A DNA stretch of 64,000 nucleotides. Origin: Exophiala sp. HKRS030 (taxonomy: Eukaryota > Ascomycota > Eurotiomycetes > Chaetothyriales > Herpotrichiellaceae). Made by a program: the position numbers and the translations under genes. Of this stretch, positions 25,606 through 37,155 are shown piece after piece (positions within the stretch are counted from its first letter, which is position 1; every line of letters begins with the position of its first letter). The DNA lies in the NCBI GenBank assembly GCA_023897205.1, contig JAHWDD010000002.1, positions 2,604,001-2,668,000 on the forward strand. Reading direction: 5' to 3'. Below the pieces are notes generated by a model. The model saw nothing but the letters and a program-made list of their open reading frames with translations. It was not told where the DNA came from and searched no databases.

Positions 25606-28600
25606 ATGCCTCCAGGCACTGAGTCCGAGATAGGAGCCCCTCCTTCAGTGCCGTTAAGCTGTAAGACTTCCGACGGAATAGAACCATCAATGGAAGCAAC
25701 TAACAAGACCAGTTTCGAACAACTTTTGGGGACGAGATGACGCTGGAGTCGATCCTCTGCTGACCCGAATGCAAAGTGCCCGAACGACCTGCGACGAATT
25801 GAAGACATTCTACGCCGCTCGCGCCGCGCTCGAAGAAGATTATGCGAAGAAGCTTCACAATTTGTCAAGGAAGCCACTGGGAAGCGTTGAACAAGGGACG
25901 TTGCGGGCGAGTCTTGATGTCGCGAGAGGGGAGACGGAGGCTATGGCCAAACAACATGGCTTGATCGCTCAGCAAATGAAATCTGAGCTGGAAGAACCGC
26001 TGGCCGCGTTCGCAGGCGGCATGAAGGAGCGCCGCAAAATCATACAGAATGGGATTGAGAAGCTCCTAAAGACCAAGCAAGCGCAAACCGCTCACGTCAA
26101 CAAGGCTCGAGACAAGTATGAACAAGACTGCTTGAGAATAAAAGGTTACCTGGCACAAGGGCATATGGTCATGGGACAAGAGGAGCGGAAGAACAAGGCC
26201 AAACTCGAGAAGACACAGATCAACATGGCTTCGAACTCTCAAGAATACGAAGCTGCCGTCAAAGTGCTGGAGGAAACCACTGGACGATGGAACAAAGAGT
26301 GGAAAGCCGCCTGCGACAAGTTCCAGGATCTCGAAGAAGAACGATTGGACTTTACCAAATCTTCTCTATGGGCATTCGCCAACATTGCATCGACAGTCTG
26401 CGTGTCTGATGATGCCTCCTGCGAGAAGATTAGGCTGGCACTGGAGAGTTGTGAGGTGGAAAAGGACATAACCAGCTTCATCAAGATCTGCGGTACCGGT
26501 CAAGAAATTCCAGATCCTCCACGATACATCAACTTCTGCCGAGGCGATGTTGACAGCCAATCTGAAGTTTCGGAAGATGACAACTATTCAGTGGCACAGT
26601 TCTCACGAACGACAAATCCCGCATTCAGAAGCTCATCACCAACACATTCGAACGTAACAAGAACCACACCTCAGCGCATGTCAGAAGAGCCGACGATTCC
26701 GAATGAAGAAGACTTGCCTACCCCTTCAAATTCAAACAGTGGACGGCCGCCACCTCTCAATTACAAACAGACTGGTCCCAATGTCCCTCCAAATTACTCG
26801 CCAAGTCAACATGGCGATGTGCCTCAAGTACCACATAACCAGTATCCAACAGATGGAATGACCATGTTCTGTCGAGCAGATGCTGCGTCTTCGGTGTCAG
26901 GGTCTGCCTTGTCTTCCAACACCCGACCGGAAAGCAGAGACAGCGAGAGCCAGTATTCCGTACCCAGCTCCTTCACCAGTGCTGATCCGATGTCAGGTGC
27001 AACGTCACCAATCAAAATGGCGCCGGCAGGTGGTGTGGAACTCCCTGGAATGGGCTCACCAGAAAAATCGGTGCAGAAGAAGCGGTCTGGGTTCTTCTCA
27101 AACAGTCCTTTCCGGAGAAAGTCGAGAAAAGGCCACGACAGTTCGAAGACCAGTCCTCAGATTGGCGACCCATGGTCCTCAAACCCAACAAGTGGCGGGA
27201 GAATCAACCTCAATGCTCCAGTATCCAGCACACAGTCCAGCCCTACCAAATCTCCCACCAAGCAATCGACGGGCTTCTTCAACCGCAATGCTGGATCGAT
27301 GTCATTCGAGGGGGAAGAGCCCGTGGACCCTCGCGCGAACTTCCAATTGAATGTCGGTAATAACGTATTCGATGTCGCTAGTCCCGATGGACAGGATTCT
27401 ACGCCGAGAGCCAGCATGACAAATCGTAATTCGTTCCTTCCTCCACCTTCAGCAATGGGTGACGATATGATGAACGACCCTATTGCACAAGCACTGGCAG
27501 ATCTCAAACGAACCTCAAACGGCGTCACAGGGATGGCCAAACAATCGAGTACCCGTGTAGCCGTGGATCGATATCACGGCGTGGCCACCCCAACTCCTGA
27601 TCAAGACCCAGCCCTCCGACCCGGTATCAGCAGCGCTGAAACTCAGGCTCGTTTAGCGGCGCAGCGAGGAACACCACCACCAGCATACGAGTCTGGAGCG
27701 GCAAGACACAGTGTGTTGGGAGTTCCGCAGCCAGCTCACACAAAGAAAGAAATGTTGAACCGGACAGAGACTTGGGGCACAGGATCGGTAACGGCCAATC
27801 CGAGAGGTACTCAGCAAGCTAGAGATGGAAGAAGAAGTCCTGGACCAGGTATGATGCGAGCAGCCAGTCCCCAACCACAAGGTCAATATCAACGATCAAG
27901 AAGTCCAGCACCTGGCATGAACCCGCGAGCTGCTAGCCCTCAACCACAGAATCAATACCAGCGCTCAAGGAGCCCGGCACCCGGAATGCCTCGAGCTGCT
28001 AGCCCGCAACCTCAACGACAGGATCCCTACATGAGATCTCGTAATCCAGGCCCAGGAATGATGCAGCAACAACAGCAAGGTGGGTCGCAGTACCGTGCGG
28101 CATCGCCCAATCCATACGGTGGCAGACCAAGGGGTCAAGGCTCGGCATCGAGGCAAGGGAGCGGAATGGAGATGCAACTCAGCTCGTCAGATGTAACCAG
28201 GTACGATGGATCCGGTAGCGGCCGAGGACGACAGAGCATGATGAGACCCACATCCAGCTTTGGTGGCGATCGGTACCAACAAGGCTATGACGGGCGTGAA
28301 TCCAGACAGCGAGGTGGTGGCGGTGGTGGTATGGATGTTGAGTTGAAGAGGGAAAGGAGCAAGAGTTTGGCAAACATTCCATTCCGACCTGGTCAACCAC
28401 AAGTTTTGCATTATGGTAAGTCACCCGCGTCAAGACAGATGTACTAAGAAACTGACATGCGACTCATTAGCACGAGCAATGTATACCTACACGGCTGCCA
28501 TCCCGGAAGAGTTGAGTTTCAGCAAGGGTGACATCTTGGCCGTGTTGAGGTTGCAAGACGACGGATGGTGGGAAGCAGAGGTTCGCGAGAGCGTCAAGGG

Positions 28601-28655
28601 GACAAGGAGTGGTGGTGTTGGTTTGGTACCTAGCAATTATCTTCAGCGATGTTGA
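25606..28655 (+). CDS. F-BAR and SH3 domain septation protein (Cdc15/Imp2/Hof1 family)
   Basis: Three exons (25606-25660, 25713-28415, 28471-28655) give 980 residues. The N-terminal F-BAR domain starts FSNNFWGRDDAGVDPLLTRM and runs to about residue 290; it binds membrane as a curved coiled-coil dimer. The middle, about 600 residues, is low-complexity and rich in Ser, Pro and Gln, with many SP/TP sites. It includes a basic patch and tandem RSPAPG repeats. The C-terminus is an SH3 domain (ARAMYTYTA, DDGWWEAEV, GLVPSNYL). This architecture is that of the scaffold that links the actomyosin ring to the membrane at septa. The SH3 domain is encoded by its own last exon. Confidence 0.92.
27829..28065 (+). 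repeat. Tandem RSPAPG repeats in the F-BAR protein
   Basis: About three and a half units of 22-24 residues follow one another. Each has the core R-S-P-x-P-G-M, then RAASPQPQ and a QYQRS-like end. Several serines precede proline, so the repeat may be a phosphorylation-controlled linker. Confidence 0.7.
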
Positions 28656-29058
28656 TCATTTTCTCGGGCTGCTGTTGCAGGTAGTTGAAGAAGATGCTTT
28701 TTGAGGACGTCGTGGATCTTGAAATCTTTGTTGCGATGGGACATGTAGTAGCAGTAGCCACTGTTCAGGGCATGGTAGTTTTGTGTTAATCGGCGTTGGG
28801 TTGTAACAAGACATATTCACGACTTGTGTTGATCTGGCTCTCACCGTCAAATGTAGATTAGGTATACGGTGAGTACGAGTACATAGTTCAGGGGAGTGTG
28901 GGAGTTTGGAGCGTGCTTCGAACTTGGTAAATGTCACTCTTTTTTTTTGCAAGTTGCCCATCGTAGAGATTGGGACTTCGTTTCGTTGTCCTTTTCCCCT
29001 CTTGGAGGTGGCTATTCACCTGAAGTATATGTAGGAGAAGGAGCACCGTCGTGTAAAT
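28656..29058. other. Convergent 3' region
   Basis: The F-BAR gene and the minus-strand regulator end towards each other across these 403 bases. Only untranslated regions are expected. Confidence 0.5.
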
Positions 29059-31659
29059 CTAAGAATCCGATATTTGAGGATCAAAGTTTGACATCCAATT
29101 CAAATTCAAATCGTCCAAATCGTTGAATACTAGGTTGAGAGAATCGAATGCCAAACCTGTATCGGTGGGGATAACATTGTTGTCATTTATGGTATTGTTA
29201 TTGTTGAACCAAGTAGTCGATGGACGTCCGGATTCCTCTGGCCCCAAAAACATCGGATCGAGATTGAGGGTCGAGTCGAGAGAGGATTCGGAAAAGTCGA
29301 ACAATGTCACATCAGTATTGTCGATACCTGTCCGATGGTCAAAATCATGTATACCTCCCGAGGGTACACCATTCGTATTCACACTCGTACTTGTATTTGT
29401 ACTGGCAGGGAACATTTGAGGAGGTGGTGGAACATTAATCCACTGGGCAGTAGAAGATGAATCAGAGGTCGTCGTGGGTTTGAACTCTGACTTTGTTTGT
29501 TGGTGTCGGTGTTGATCCAAAGTCAATCGTATGGCGTGTGAAACTCTTTGTGCGTCTCTACAAGCCGGACCTTTTTCCAGACAAATGTCATAAGAATGTT
29601 CGAGTAAACCAAAGACTTCTTTTTGGGTGGCTAATTCGATGGCGAAACTTTGATATTGATTTGTACCACCGTTGTCATCATCGGCGGCGGCGGCGGCAGT
29701 AGTAGCTGTAGAAGTGGTAGCAGTATGACCAGAAATACCACCCCGACTCCAATTCTTCCTCAATCTTCTTTGACGACAAAGGTGTACCACGAGACACAAA
29801 ACCATGACACCCAACAAGAAATCATTCATGGTGAAATTATTCAACATCCATCTTTCCATGTACAATTGACCTTCTGGGTTTTGTTGTTCCTTGTACATGT
29901 CGACGAATTGACTCACCAGACTTTTGGCTGCCTCGACACAAGCCATTGTACTAAACACATTACCCTTGACCATGTACTTGCGATGTAAAACCAGCAAGTT
30001 CTTCAAGTGGATGAATTCGATGTAGAACCGAGTCATGATCAAAAATGGTGAGTCGGTGAAAGAATCGGCCAGGGCTCGACTTCGCAGGACTTCGGGGATA
30101 CCAGAATGGACGCGACGGATCTCTCGGTCGAGTTCCGAAATTTCGGCTTCTGACCGTTCGGAAAAGGACAAGGCGTCTCGTGATACTTTACTGAACAACG
30201 CCAGCATCCGGTCTTTGACGATGAACCAAAGGAGCCGAGAAGGTTCCTCTTCGGACCTCGAAGGTGGTAGGTGCGTGGTTGACTCGTTAAAATCCGCGTC
30301 CAACAGATGTCGAGGTGGCTTTGTGTCACTGTTTTCCAAAACGATACTGCTGGGCAAACCCAACTGGAACGACACCATGGTGTCGTACTGTTTCAAGACC
30401 GCCCAGAACCGACGGCGCATCTCGGCCTCGAACGGTGTAAAGTGACCGCGTCCGTGGCCCCGGCCCTGACCGGCCAGGTGGTCCGGGTCACGGTGGTAGC
30501 CCATCTCGTACGCCATGCGGACCACAATGGCAAGGATGGTGCCGGCCTCGCGTGACGGTTCGAGCGTGCCCAGGTTTTTGCAGTGGCCGTAGATGGCGAG
30601 AGCTTCGAGCGCGAAAGGTTGGTGTCGTCGATAACTTCCCAAGACCAAACACCTCGCCGCGGCTCTGTGGAGTCGGTGACGGCGTCGACGGATGAGGTCG
30701 CCCTCCTCTCCTTCACGAGAGGCGTCTGTCGTGGAGTTGGTGGTGGTGGCGGTGGTGGCGGCACTGGTACCCGTAAAACCCCCAATCAAAGATGCCATGT
30801 AACATATCGACAACAACATGGAAAGCCATAAAGGGTTGACCTTTGTAGGGTCGGCCCAAAACTCCCGGTATTGACGTTGGAATTGGTACGTGTGTACAAA
30901 GGGAACGACAAACGTTTCCCCGCGAAAGTAGACGGCCAAAGCCCGGTCGATTTCGACCTTGGGAGGGAGGTCCTGATCCAGAATGTCTCGAAGCGAGAAA
31001 CTACTCGCTCCTCCGAAGATGATGTCATCGTCGTTGTCTCCTGCCGACCCTGAAAGAGCCGACCTGGGTGGGGTGGAAGTAGTAGAAGAAGATGTGCCGG
31101 CGGTGGTACTCTCAGAAACTTCGTCCGGCGCCGTCAGCGCGACCTTTAGTTCTTGAATGTCGTCGAGGATGGCCGACCAATGTGTGAATCCGACGTAGCG
31201 ACTGTCGCCGCCGGAGGACGGCGACGAGGAAGACGCGTCAGTGGGGAGGTCCAGGTCGACCGGGTCGTGAGGCAATGAAGGTGGTGTTCTGGGCTTGGTT
31301 GGCATCGCATGTGCCGCCGTCGGTTTTTGTTCAGTGGCTGACGACAACGACGACTGTTGCTGCTGATGCTCCATCAGCTCCCTGACCATGGCTTCGAGGT
31401 GCATCAATCTATCCTCGGCCACGGAGGACGACGAGCGGGCACCCTCATTTTGAGAGTGGTTGGACGGGGTAGGTCGATGGTAGGAGCACGCCGTTGCGAC
31501 GTCTCTTTTGACACAACTCCCGCATGGCTGCGCTCTGTCGCATCGAAGCTTGGATTTTCGACATTGATTACACGCCAGAGACTCTCTTGGTCGTTTGGTG
31601 ATTTTGGACGTGGATGGATCCGCTCGGAATTTGGTGGTCAAACTTGTAAAGTCTGTCAT
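29059..31659 (-). CDS. Zn2Cys6 transcription factor
   Basis: An intronless 866-residue nuclear regulator. The zinc cluster near residues 30-57 reads C-NQ-C-RKSKLR-C-DRAQPCGSC, followed by a coiled-coil-like linker (EDRLMHLEAMVRELMEHQQQ) that could mediate dimerisation. The central fungal transcription factor domain (PF04082 type) begins near VEIDRALAVYFRGETFVVPFVH and contains the characteristic RRRFWAVLKQYDTMVSFQLG. Low-complexity Thr/Ser/Asn/Ala runs interrupt the domain and fill the last 150 residues. The last 20 residues are acidic and hydrophobic, as in activation domains. No target is evident; the nearest gene on the same strand is a short-chain dehydrogenase 261 bp upstream of its start. 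Confidence 0.92.
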   Translation of the reverse strand: MTDFTSLTTKFRADPSTSKITKRPRESLACNQCRKSKLRCDRAQPCGSCVKRDVATACSYHRPTPSNHSQNEGARSSSSVAEDRLMHLEAMVRELMEHQQQQSSLSSATEQKPTAAHAMPTKPRTPPSLPHDPVDLDLPTDASSSSPSSGGDSRYVGFTHWSAILDDIQELKVALTAPDEVSESTTAGTSSSTTSTPPRSALSGSAGDNDDDIIFGGASSFSLRDILDQDLPPKVEIDRALAVYFRGETFVVPFVHTYQFQRQYREFWADPTKVNPLWLSMLLSICYMASLIGGFTGTSAATTATTTNSTTDASREGEEGDLIRRRRHRLHRAAARCLVLGSYRRHQPFALEALAIYGHCKNLGTLEPSREAGTILAIVVRMAYEMGYHRDPDHLAGQGRGHGRGHFTPFEAEMRRRFWAVLKQYDTMVSFQLGLPSSIVLENSDTKPPRHLLDADFNESTTHLPPSRSEEEPSRLLWFIVKDRMLALFSKVSRDALSFSERSEAEISELDREIRRVHSGIPEVLRSRALADSFTDSPFLIMTRFYIEFIHLKNLLVLHRKYMVKGNVFSTMACVEAAKSLVSQFVDMYKEQQNPEGQLYMERWMLNNFTMNDFLLGVMVLCLVVHLCRQRRLRKNWSRGGISGHTATTSTATTAAAAADDDNGGTNQYQSFAIELATQKEVFGLLEHSYDICLEKGPACRDAQRVSHAIRLTLDQHRHQQTKSEFKPTTTSDSSSTAQWINVPPPPQMFPASTNTSTSVNTNGVPSGGIHDFDHRTGIDNTDVTLFDFSESSLDSTLNLDPMFLGPEESGRPSTTWFNNNNTINDNNVIPTDTGLAFDSLNLVFNDLDDLNLNWMSNFDPQISDS

Positions 31660-31920
31660 GTTTCTTCTTTACGAGTACATTTTTACCAGGTAGAAAAGTC
31701 TTGGGAGTATCCGGAGCGATATTTGGCATGAGAGAAACATGTTTTTGACAAGGGTTTTCATCAATACTGATGCCTTTCATTTCTAAGCTACCACAATCAA
31801 GCGTGCCGTGCGCCACGGAGGTAAGTTGTGTTCGATGGGGCTAAACTCCGTACGGACGAACATTGCTGGTGGGTCAAAGGCCAGCCTTGCCGGACCCCCC
31901 GGTGATTGTTCAAAGCCAAC

Positions 31921-32818
31921 TCACCATGGCTGAACATTGTCTCTTCTGATGACTTTCCCAACATCCTGATCTCTCTTTCCCTCGACCACATCCTTGACGA
32001 AATTGGCACCGATGGTCGGATCCAGCCCTCCCATCTTCTTGATCAGTTCCGGGTTACCACCCAGTCCCGTCACCAACATACCCGGAGAGATGGCAAACAC
32101 CTTGACACCGTCTTCCTTGAGGATGCGAACCCACTCCCTCATCATCATATTCATACCGGTTTTTGCGGAACGATACGAACCCAGTCCTATCCTCATCGGT
32201 TCCTTCGGCCAACCCTTGGGCGCGGGCTGATCGATCCACAACATCCCCTTCTCGGCTTCGGTGAGGGTCGACGTGCCACTCGTGATGAAGAGTAGCCTGG
32301 GACCATTATTACTCGACGATTTGAGAAGTAACGGCACAAAAGTGTAGGTCATGATCTGAGTGCCCGTGGTGTTGACATCCCAAGACTTATTCCAGGCTTC
32401 TCTCATGGTCAACTTCCCACTGGCTATCAGAGGGTCGAATTGGGCTCCTTTTCATTCTCAGAAGTCAGCAGGCATGCCGACGTAGACCCCGGAATTGGTC
32501 AGTTGGATGTTTTCTGGTGCGTGCTATCTCACCTGCATTGTTGATCAAGACGTCCAAATACCCATACTCGGACGACACCTTTTCAAAAGCCTTGTTGATT
32601 GAAGTATCGTCTTCGATGTCCACTTGGATCGGCTTGACCGTACTCGGACTGTTTGGGAATTCGGCTTGGACCTGTTTCACTGCCGCCTCGGCTTTGGTCA
32701 TGTCACGACCTCCAAGAAGGATGGTATACGCAGTAGATGATTGGCATAATGATCGTACTGTCTCGTAGCCAAGTCCCGTATTGGCTCCGGTGATGAGAAG
32801 AATCTGATTTGAAATCAT
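31921..32818 (-). CDS. Short-chain dehydrogenase/reductase
   Basis: Two exons (32818-32533, 32447-31921) give 270 residues. The cofactor motif TGANTGLG lies near residue 10, NNAG near residue 93, FITSG holds the catalytic Ser, and YRSAK provides the Tyr-x3-Lys pair. It is a classical NAD(P)-dependent SDR of the cytosol, resembling carbonyl reductase-like fungal enzymes. The extra segment between the Ser and Tyr motifs (ILTEAEKG-like region to GLGSYRS) is longer than in the shortest SDRs. The substrate is unknown. Confidence 0.88.
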
Positions 32819-34585
32819 GATTCAACGTTTCTTGTTCGTATTTTTTGAAGCTGATCCGGTCTGACTTGTCTGGATGATGATGTTGTTCCTACCTCTCATT
32901 CAAAAGGTTCCCATACTTTACTCTCTTATATATGCATACCTTACATGGTAGACTGTACATGGTCGGGTCTCGGACAGCTGTTTCGGCTCAGAGTCTTGCC
33001 TGTTTTGAATAATGGCACAGAACTTCTCTTCTCTCCTCAGAGCACAATGGTCATCGAAAAAGAAAATCAATACTCAGTCTATATTTGGTAGTAAGTTCGG
33101 CCGCAATCATTACTCTACAGTGTGAGTACGAGTACAAAGTCTCCAGCATGGCCATTTACGTCATGGGTCTTGATTTCGTGGTGATGGTGCTGGACTGTCT
33201 TGATCGATCTTTCTTGCAAGGCTTTGAGGTTCTCCGGGGTGTCTTACGGAGTATTGGATTTTGATCCAAGGTAGGCTTTGACACCGGCCGAGACTATTTC
33301 TTTTTAAGGAACGATGGAGCGATCAGTGCCCGATGGGGTAGAAACCCACCGACTGGCCGGGGAGTTCGCAAAATTTCGTGGGGCACTTTTTGTACCCTGC
33401 TGTGACGAAGCCACAAGGAATTTGCCGGCGGCAAGGATTATAGTAAAAACGACAGGGGGGAATAATCTGGCATTTTCGTACCGGTGGAAGGGGAAAGAAA
33501 AAAGTCCCACAGGAGGACAGTAGTACCTCACATACCTGAACAAGCCTGCTTTTCTGATTTCTTGATTGGTTTTTGATTCTTTTGGACCCCAAAAGAGGCC
33601 AAGGATATTCACGACCACCATGAATCTCTCTCCCATCCCTGGAGAAGTTTCGAGCAATGAGCAATGGGTTCACAGGTTGAAGGTCGATCGCTCGTCTTCG
33701 TAACAGAGCAGCAGCACGCCCCCCTCTTCAAAGGACCATAGCCTATCTTCAAGATGAATCCACAAAATGAATCATTGCGATTATGACTACGAAATATGAC
33801 CTGGTCACCCCCAGACGATCATGATCTTCACGACAATTTGTAACGAGTAATGCTTGTCAATATCCGTGCAAATACCCTCGGAGTCCTCGGTGGTGAAAAT
33901 TGGTGCGAGCCACAGCCTCGTCTATCATGATGTACACTATGTACGGAGAACCTACTACAGTACATATACAGGTCTAACAATAACACGACACCACCACCTT
34001 CCTCATTGAGCACGACCTTCCTCATCTGTCCCTGTCACAGCGACTTTTTTTGTTTGATTCCAAGATTTCTTGTGCGTTGCATACAAAGATACATGAAGCG
34101 AACAACATGCATGCTCCGCATGCATGGCTACACTTCACCCATCACAGTTGCGGTGAACGTTGTGATCGGTACTTACTTTCCCCATTTACACCACCACATC
34201 TCATCCATTTCCAAGTCAGGCAGGTCGGAAAATCTGTCCTCCCCCCTCTCCCTATAAAGCTTTGAGATGTGTAAGTAAGGCCTACTTGCTTATCCAGTAG
34301 TTACTCAGTAGCTCACAGAGATGAATTCCATGTCGCAAGGAATGACCGAAACAGGAGCTATCTTGGCCCCCTGGCTTCTCAATCTCACCCACAATCTCCT
34401 GTGCTGACCTATACAAAAATTTACAACAAATTACAGGTGCTGTACACAGAAAGTCCATGGATGCAAAGCAGGGGTTCCTCCTCGTCCTTGACTTGGTTGT
34501 GCTGACGATGACTAATTGGCCACGCTATATACACCTCTTTTTCATTTCTGCTTGTTGATGATGACAAAACGTCGGAATATCCCAA
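32819..34585. other. Gene-free stretch
   Basis: 1.8 kb with no convincing gene. It holds one copy of ACGGAGTA (33246) and related GAGTACGAGTAC sequences (33122). Confidence 0.5.
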
Positions 34586-37155
34586 TCACAATGATCGATG
34601 TCTCAACTCCATCGTATCATGTGCATATTGTCCTCGCATCATCATCTCACCCGGATGATTTGAAGTAGGTGCTGCATGGTTTGTAGGCCTCGGATGCATG
34701 TCTAGATCAAATCCCCCCATCTGTGCCTGCTGCTGATCATCATTGAACCCTCCGCCACCACCCGCGACATCGAAATACTCGTCGGCATGAGGCATGCCGG
34801 CCCAGTGCTGCATGGCATTGTAATCCCAACCGTGACTCATCTGAGGGCCACCCATGGGACTGTCCCAGCTCGTACTCCATCGTAAAGTATCAAACATATT
34901 GTCCATGTAAACATCCTGGCCACCCGTGCTGAGTGGCTGGGTCGTAGTAATGCCGTATGAATTGGCATAAGAAACATCAATGTACGAGGGGCGAAATCCT
35001 GATGACGGTTGTTGTTGCCCTTGTATTTGTTGCTGCTGTTGTGGCTGCTGTTGCTGAGGAAGTGGAGTGGATGTCGATTTTGGTGTCATATTGCTTGGAA
35101 CATACACCTCTTGTGCCTCTGACGCCTGGACCTTGGACGAGGTGGAAGTACTTGCAGCAGATGTAGAGTCATCAGACTGTTTGCTAGACTCATACAATCG
35201 CACGACAACTTCCAACGACCTTTTCGCCGTTGTTGACCACAACTGTAGGTCCCGCATTGTGGCCATCACGGTCTCGACTTGCTGTCGACTGCTTCGAACC
35301 ACGGCAGTGTCTGATGGGTCAGAATACAGACTCAGCAGCGGAACCATGACCGCCTGATACATCAACCAGTTGGCATTCCATCCCGCCATCTGGCAAGGCT
35401 TTTGGCCTCTCCAAGTTGTGGCGATGTCATTGATCAGATCAGCACAGGCTTCGCGGCATAGTTCAACAGCACCCTTTTTCTCGGAAGAGAGCTTCTCCCA
35501 CTTCATTTTCCGCATTGCGTACCACAGAAGAGCCGGTCGATGTAGGTAGATACGATTGGTATAATAGCGCCATCTCATGACGTTCTTGAGAGTCGTCAGG
35601 CCAGGCGATTCAATTGCCGTTGAACGTGGTGTCGAAGCAGCGGCTCCTACCGATGAATTCTTGAACCATTCGCAGTACATCGCTTCCAGACCCTGGCGTT
35701 CCGTCTCATCTAAAAGAGGAGAGCAAGCAAGACCGTCTTCCATCGTCGTACTAATCTCGCAGAAACGTATGTTCTCCCGTACCAGTGAAAGCAACGCGTG
35801 CGACTGCCCGATGGGCTCTTGCGGTAATTTGGCCGTGATGGCAGGACTCAACCTGCCCATACTCGGCCTCCCTAAAGAATTTCCAGCCCACGTGTCCAGC
35901 ATGAATGTAGACCACCATACTCGTCGCCGCATCTCTATTGAGTAAGCCGCCTTCTCGGCCTTTGCCGGACCGACACCCTCTGAATAATCCCGGTGAAGGC
36001 CCAGCATGGTTGCAAGTTTCAGCGTAGAACCCATGAGAGAGTTCGCCTGATTGGGAGACTGCACGTAGTGTAAGTAAAAGCCGCTGAGGATAGCCAATGC
36101 TTGGATCGTCTCCAGATGTGCAGAGTCCAGGGATTCGATGCTGAGATGCTGTCTCGCACGTTCGTAGTAGATCTGATGGTTTGTATCCTCTGCAGATCCG
36201 TTGGCAACGCTGCCCATGGCCATCACTGTATTGAGAAGCAGAAGCCATCTTGAATCCGTTCTCTTTGCGGCCATGTAAGTATCTCTAAACGACTGTTCCT
36301 CAATAAGTGGGATGAATGGGTGTACATAGGTGAAATACGAATTGATAAGTGGTATTTCATTCCACGCTGTTGAGGCTGATGCGTCCCCGGGCGTTGTCAT
36401 TATCCCGCTCTCTGCGAGTGAGTGCTCAGGTGAAGATGCCGCTTCTCGACCCATGATGGCGTTTCGATCCGGAGAATTGGAAAGACAATCAGGGTTCAGC
36501 CATGTGATGACTCTCAGCACAGCCATGACAGAAGAGATACCAAGGTAAGATGGATTCTGTTTTACGTGCAAAGATAGCATGTCCACGTCATCCGTAATGC
36601 CCTGGAGCTGAGATGGTTTTTGATCAAGCGAATCGTTGTATTCCTCAGGCATCGGCTGGAGCTGCTCGAGGCTGCCTGCTTCTGGGTTCACCCGATGAGG
36701 TCTCTCATCCACGCTAGGAGTTCGAGGAGAAGGTGGATGACATGGATTTGTTCTTGAGATGAGCTCAACAAGTCTGTCCCTTGACATCTCTCTGAGTTGA
36801 TCTGGATGTACATTGGGAAAGAGCTTTTGCAGGACACCTCGATAATCTTGAAGTGTTTGTGAGATCTTCTCGACCGATCTGGGGACGAGTTAGATAGACA
36901 ATCAACAAGGAGCTCAACCTGGACTCACCTCCGCGTCGGTACTTGTCTCTGTCGCGGCTGAGTGTAATGACAAGAAGCTGTCTTCCGATACCACTGACAC
37001 GTCTCGCACGGATGTTCGCCATTGCAACGAATCTTCCTCCTTCGACAAGGCTCACAGGCTCTTACAGTGGAGGTTCTTCTTTTCGCCGCGGAGCTTGCAT
37101 TTTGATCTGTGTGCTCGGGACTTGTATACTGAGCAGTCTCAAAAGTATGGAACAT
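34586..37155 (-). CDS. Zn2Cys6 transcription factor
   Basis: Two exons (37155-36929, 36878-34586) give 839 residues. The zinc cluster is RACEPCRRRKIRCNGEHPC followed by ETCQWYRK, with six Cys. Next comes a conserved helix SVEKISQTLQDYRGVLQKLF that includes the predicted dimerisation/linker region. The central fungal transcription factor domain contains MRRRVWWSTFMLDTW. Poly-Gln and Ser-rich runs fill the C-terminal 200 residues. The cluster and following helix recall the FTF1/FTF2 group of Fusarium regulators, but I hold this with low confidence. The first in-frame ATG is at 37155. Confidence 0.9.
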
